This document shows positions 36,541-37,012 of a DNA stretch of 37,012 bases, one piece after another. The stretch is from positions 1-37,012 of the forward strand of contig CAZAUT010000014.1 in the NCBI GenBank assembly GCA_964488535.1, given 5' to 3'. The DNA comes from GWB1-38-13 sp964488535 (lineage in GTDB: Bacteria > Patescibacteriota > Microgenomatia > UBA8517). How positions within the stretch are numbered: position 1 is the stretch's first letter; each line of letters opens with the position of its first letter. A program made the position numbers and the translations under genes. A model generated the notes under the pieces. That model did no database searches. It had not been told where the DNA came from and saw only the letters and a program-made list of their open reading frames with translations.

Positions 36541-36670
36541 TAAATGATAACACAGAAAGTTGTACACATTTCCAGAGTCTCGGTCGCGAAATCAATCGCA
36601 GGTTTTTCAAAAGTGCCAATCCCCTGTTCAGTTTCATGAAGTAAATTAAAACTACATATCTTTTTATCTT
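36541..36670. other. short intergenic region
   Basis: Nothing convincing apart from a TTATCA box 7 nt before the Clp-type ATG at 36537. Confidence 0.4.
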
Positions 36671-36940
36671 TTATCTATCTGGTCTACGGGTTTTGCAACA
36701 ATGAGGAACGGTTTCAGCCGAACACTCCCATCCTCCATCTCTTCCTCTGTAGAAACCGTAAGCCCTCAAGTGTGGACAACGACCGGAAATCTTGACATAC
36801 CATCTGTCTTGAGCTTGTACTTCGGCCCGGCTGGCAAATACACCTTTTCTTTTTTTCGTATCGTCAAGACAAGTGTCATCCGCCAATAGTATTATTTCGG
36901 GAAAATCTCTTCTCAAATCATCATCTGATCCGCAATACAA
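36671..36940 (-). CDS. small Cys-containing protein, function unknown
   Basis: The 89-residue protein is charged, with an acidic first third (SDDDLRRDFPE) and Cys residues at the start (YCGS), middle (DTCLDD) and end (GRCPHL, WECSAE, HCCKTRR). The start is uncertain: TTG at 36940 is the first possible codon and the frame closes with a stop at 36961-36959. No Shine-Dalgarno sequence is visible. It could bind metal; no family is recognised. Confidence 0.4.
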   Translation of the reverse strand: MYCGSDDDLRRDFPEIILLADDTCLDDTKKRKGVFASRAEVQAQDRWYVKISGRCPHLRAYGFYRGRDGGWECSAETVPHCCKTRRPDR

Positions 36941-36983
36941 AAAGAGTGTGTTACAACCTTAGGTTCTAAAACGAAGTGCAACA

Positions 36984-37012
36984 CTTTCAGGTAAAATATG
37001 GAGCCTGAAAGG
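36984..37012. repeat. inverted repeat at the window edge
   Basis: Arms CTTTCAGG and CCTGAAAG around a 12-nt loop. It resembles the arms of hairpins A-C (CTTTCAAGG) but is a different sequence. It may continue beyond the window. Confidence 0.45.

Overview
The window looks like a scaffold piece from a Candidate Phyla Radiation (Patescibacteria) bacterium, most likely of the Microgenomates type; this placement is inference. The signs are a moderately AT-rich genome, many short genes with short or missing leaders, half-length or stripped-down versions of known families, a Gram-positive-like surface apparatus (sortase, LPXTG protein, SipW-type signal peptidase with a TasA-like substrate, lamin-tail surface protein), and an alpha-glucan gene set (GH15, GH57, glycosyltransferase, ROK kinase). 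TGA is used as a stop and a release factor 2 gene is present, so the UGA-recoded lineages (Gracilibacteria, Absconditabacteria) are unlikely. A run of 100 N at 14084-14183 is a scaffold gap. No rRNA, tRNA or CRISPR was found. Nearly every gene is on the minus strand; trmD is the exception.

Layout. 1-2240 (minus): 5' part of a YfiH-like gene, a class I methyltransferase, a half-length MFS protein and a DUF218/YdcF protein, divergent from trmD (2282-2995, plus). 3321-15265 (minus): surface region. It holds a 1842-residue protein with Cys-rich repeats, SdrD_B-like and DUF11 domains and an internal LPATG signal, then a sortase, several small Cys-rich proteins, a VIT/CCC1-like membrane protein, a Nudix hydrolase, a signal peptidase fused to a SipW-substrate-like segment, and a TasA/CalY-like secreted protein. 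15936-18465: galE, a VanZ-like protein and a lamin-tail surface protein. 18903-23897: FtsE, FtsX and a coiled-coil/M23 protein whose catalytic motifs are in permuted order, plus a membrane protein and prfB. 24637-27226: a membrane protein, a membrane-anchored FKBP and tgt. 27422-33069: ROK kinase, GH15, GH57 and a GT4 glycogen-synthase-like enzyme. 33200-36537: a membrane protein translationally linked to a membrane-anchored Clp-type AAA+ protein. A Cys-rich small gene closes the window.

How the parts fit. FtsE/FtsX should gate the coiled-coil M23 protein at the division site. The signal peptidase and sortase should mature and anchor the surface proteins. Glycosyltransferase, GH57, GH15 and ROK kinase could build and recycle an alpha-glucan store down to glucose 6-phosphate.

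What stands out is non-coding. The intergenic DNA is crowded with repeat families: degenerate 7-8 bp tandem repeats, palindromic ATTCCC..GGGAAT elements, a 136-bp multi-hairpin element with diverged relatives, a 55-bp hairpin-bearing duplication around one small gene, and an AT-rich element always just 3' of a gene. Several of these appear inside open reading frames: in the ROK kinase in place of its zinc motif, in tgt just after an active-site Asp, and in a variable loop of trmD. Many genes also have a -10 box only 6-10 nt before the start codon, pointing to leaderless transcripts.
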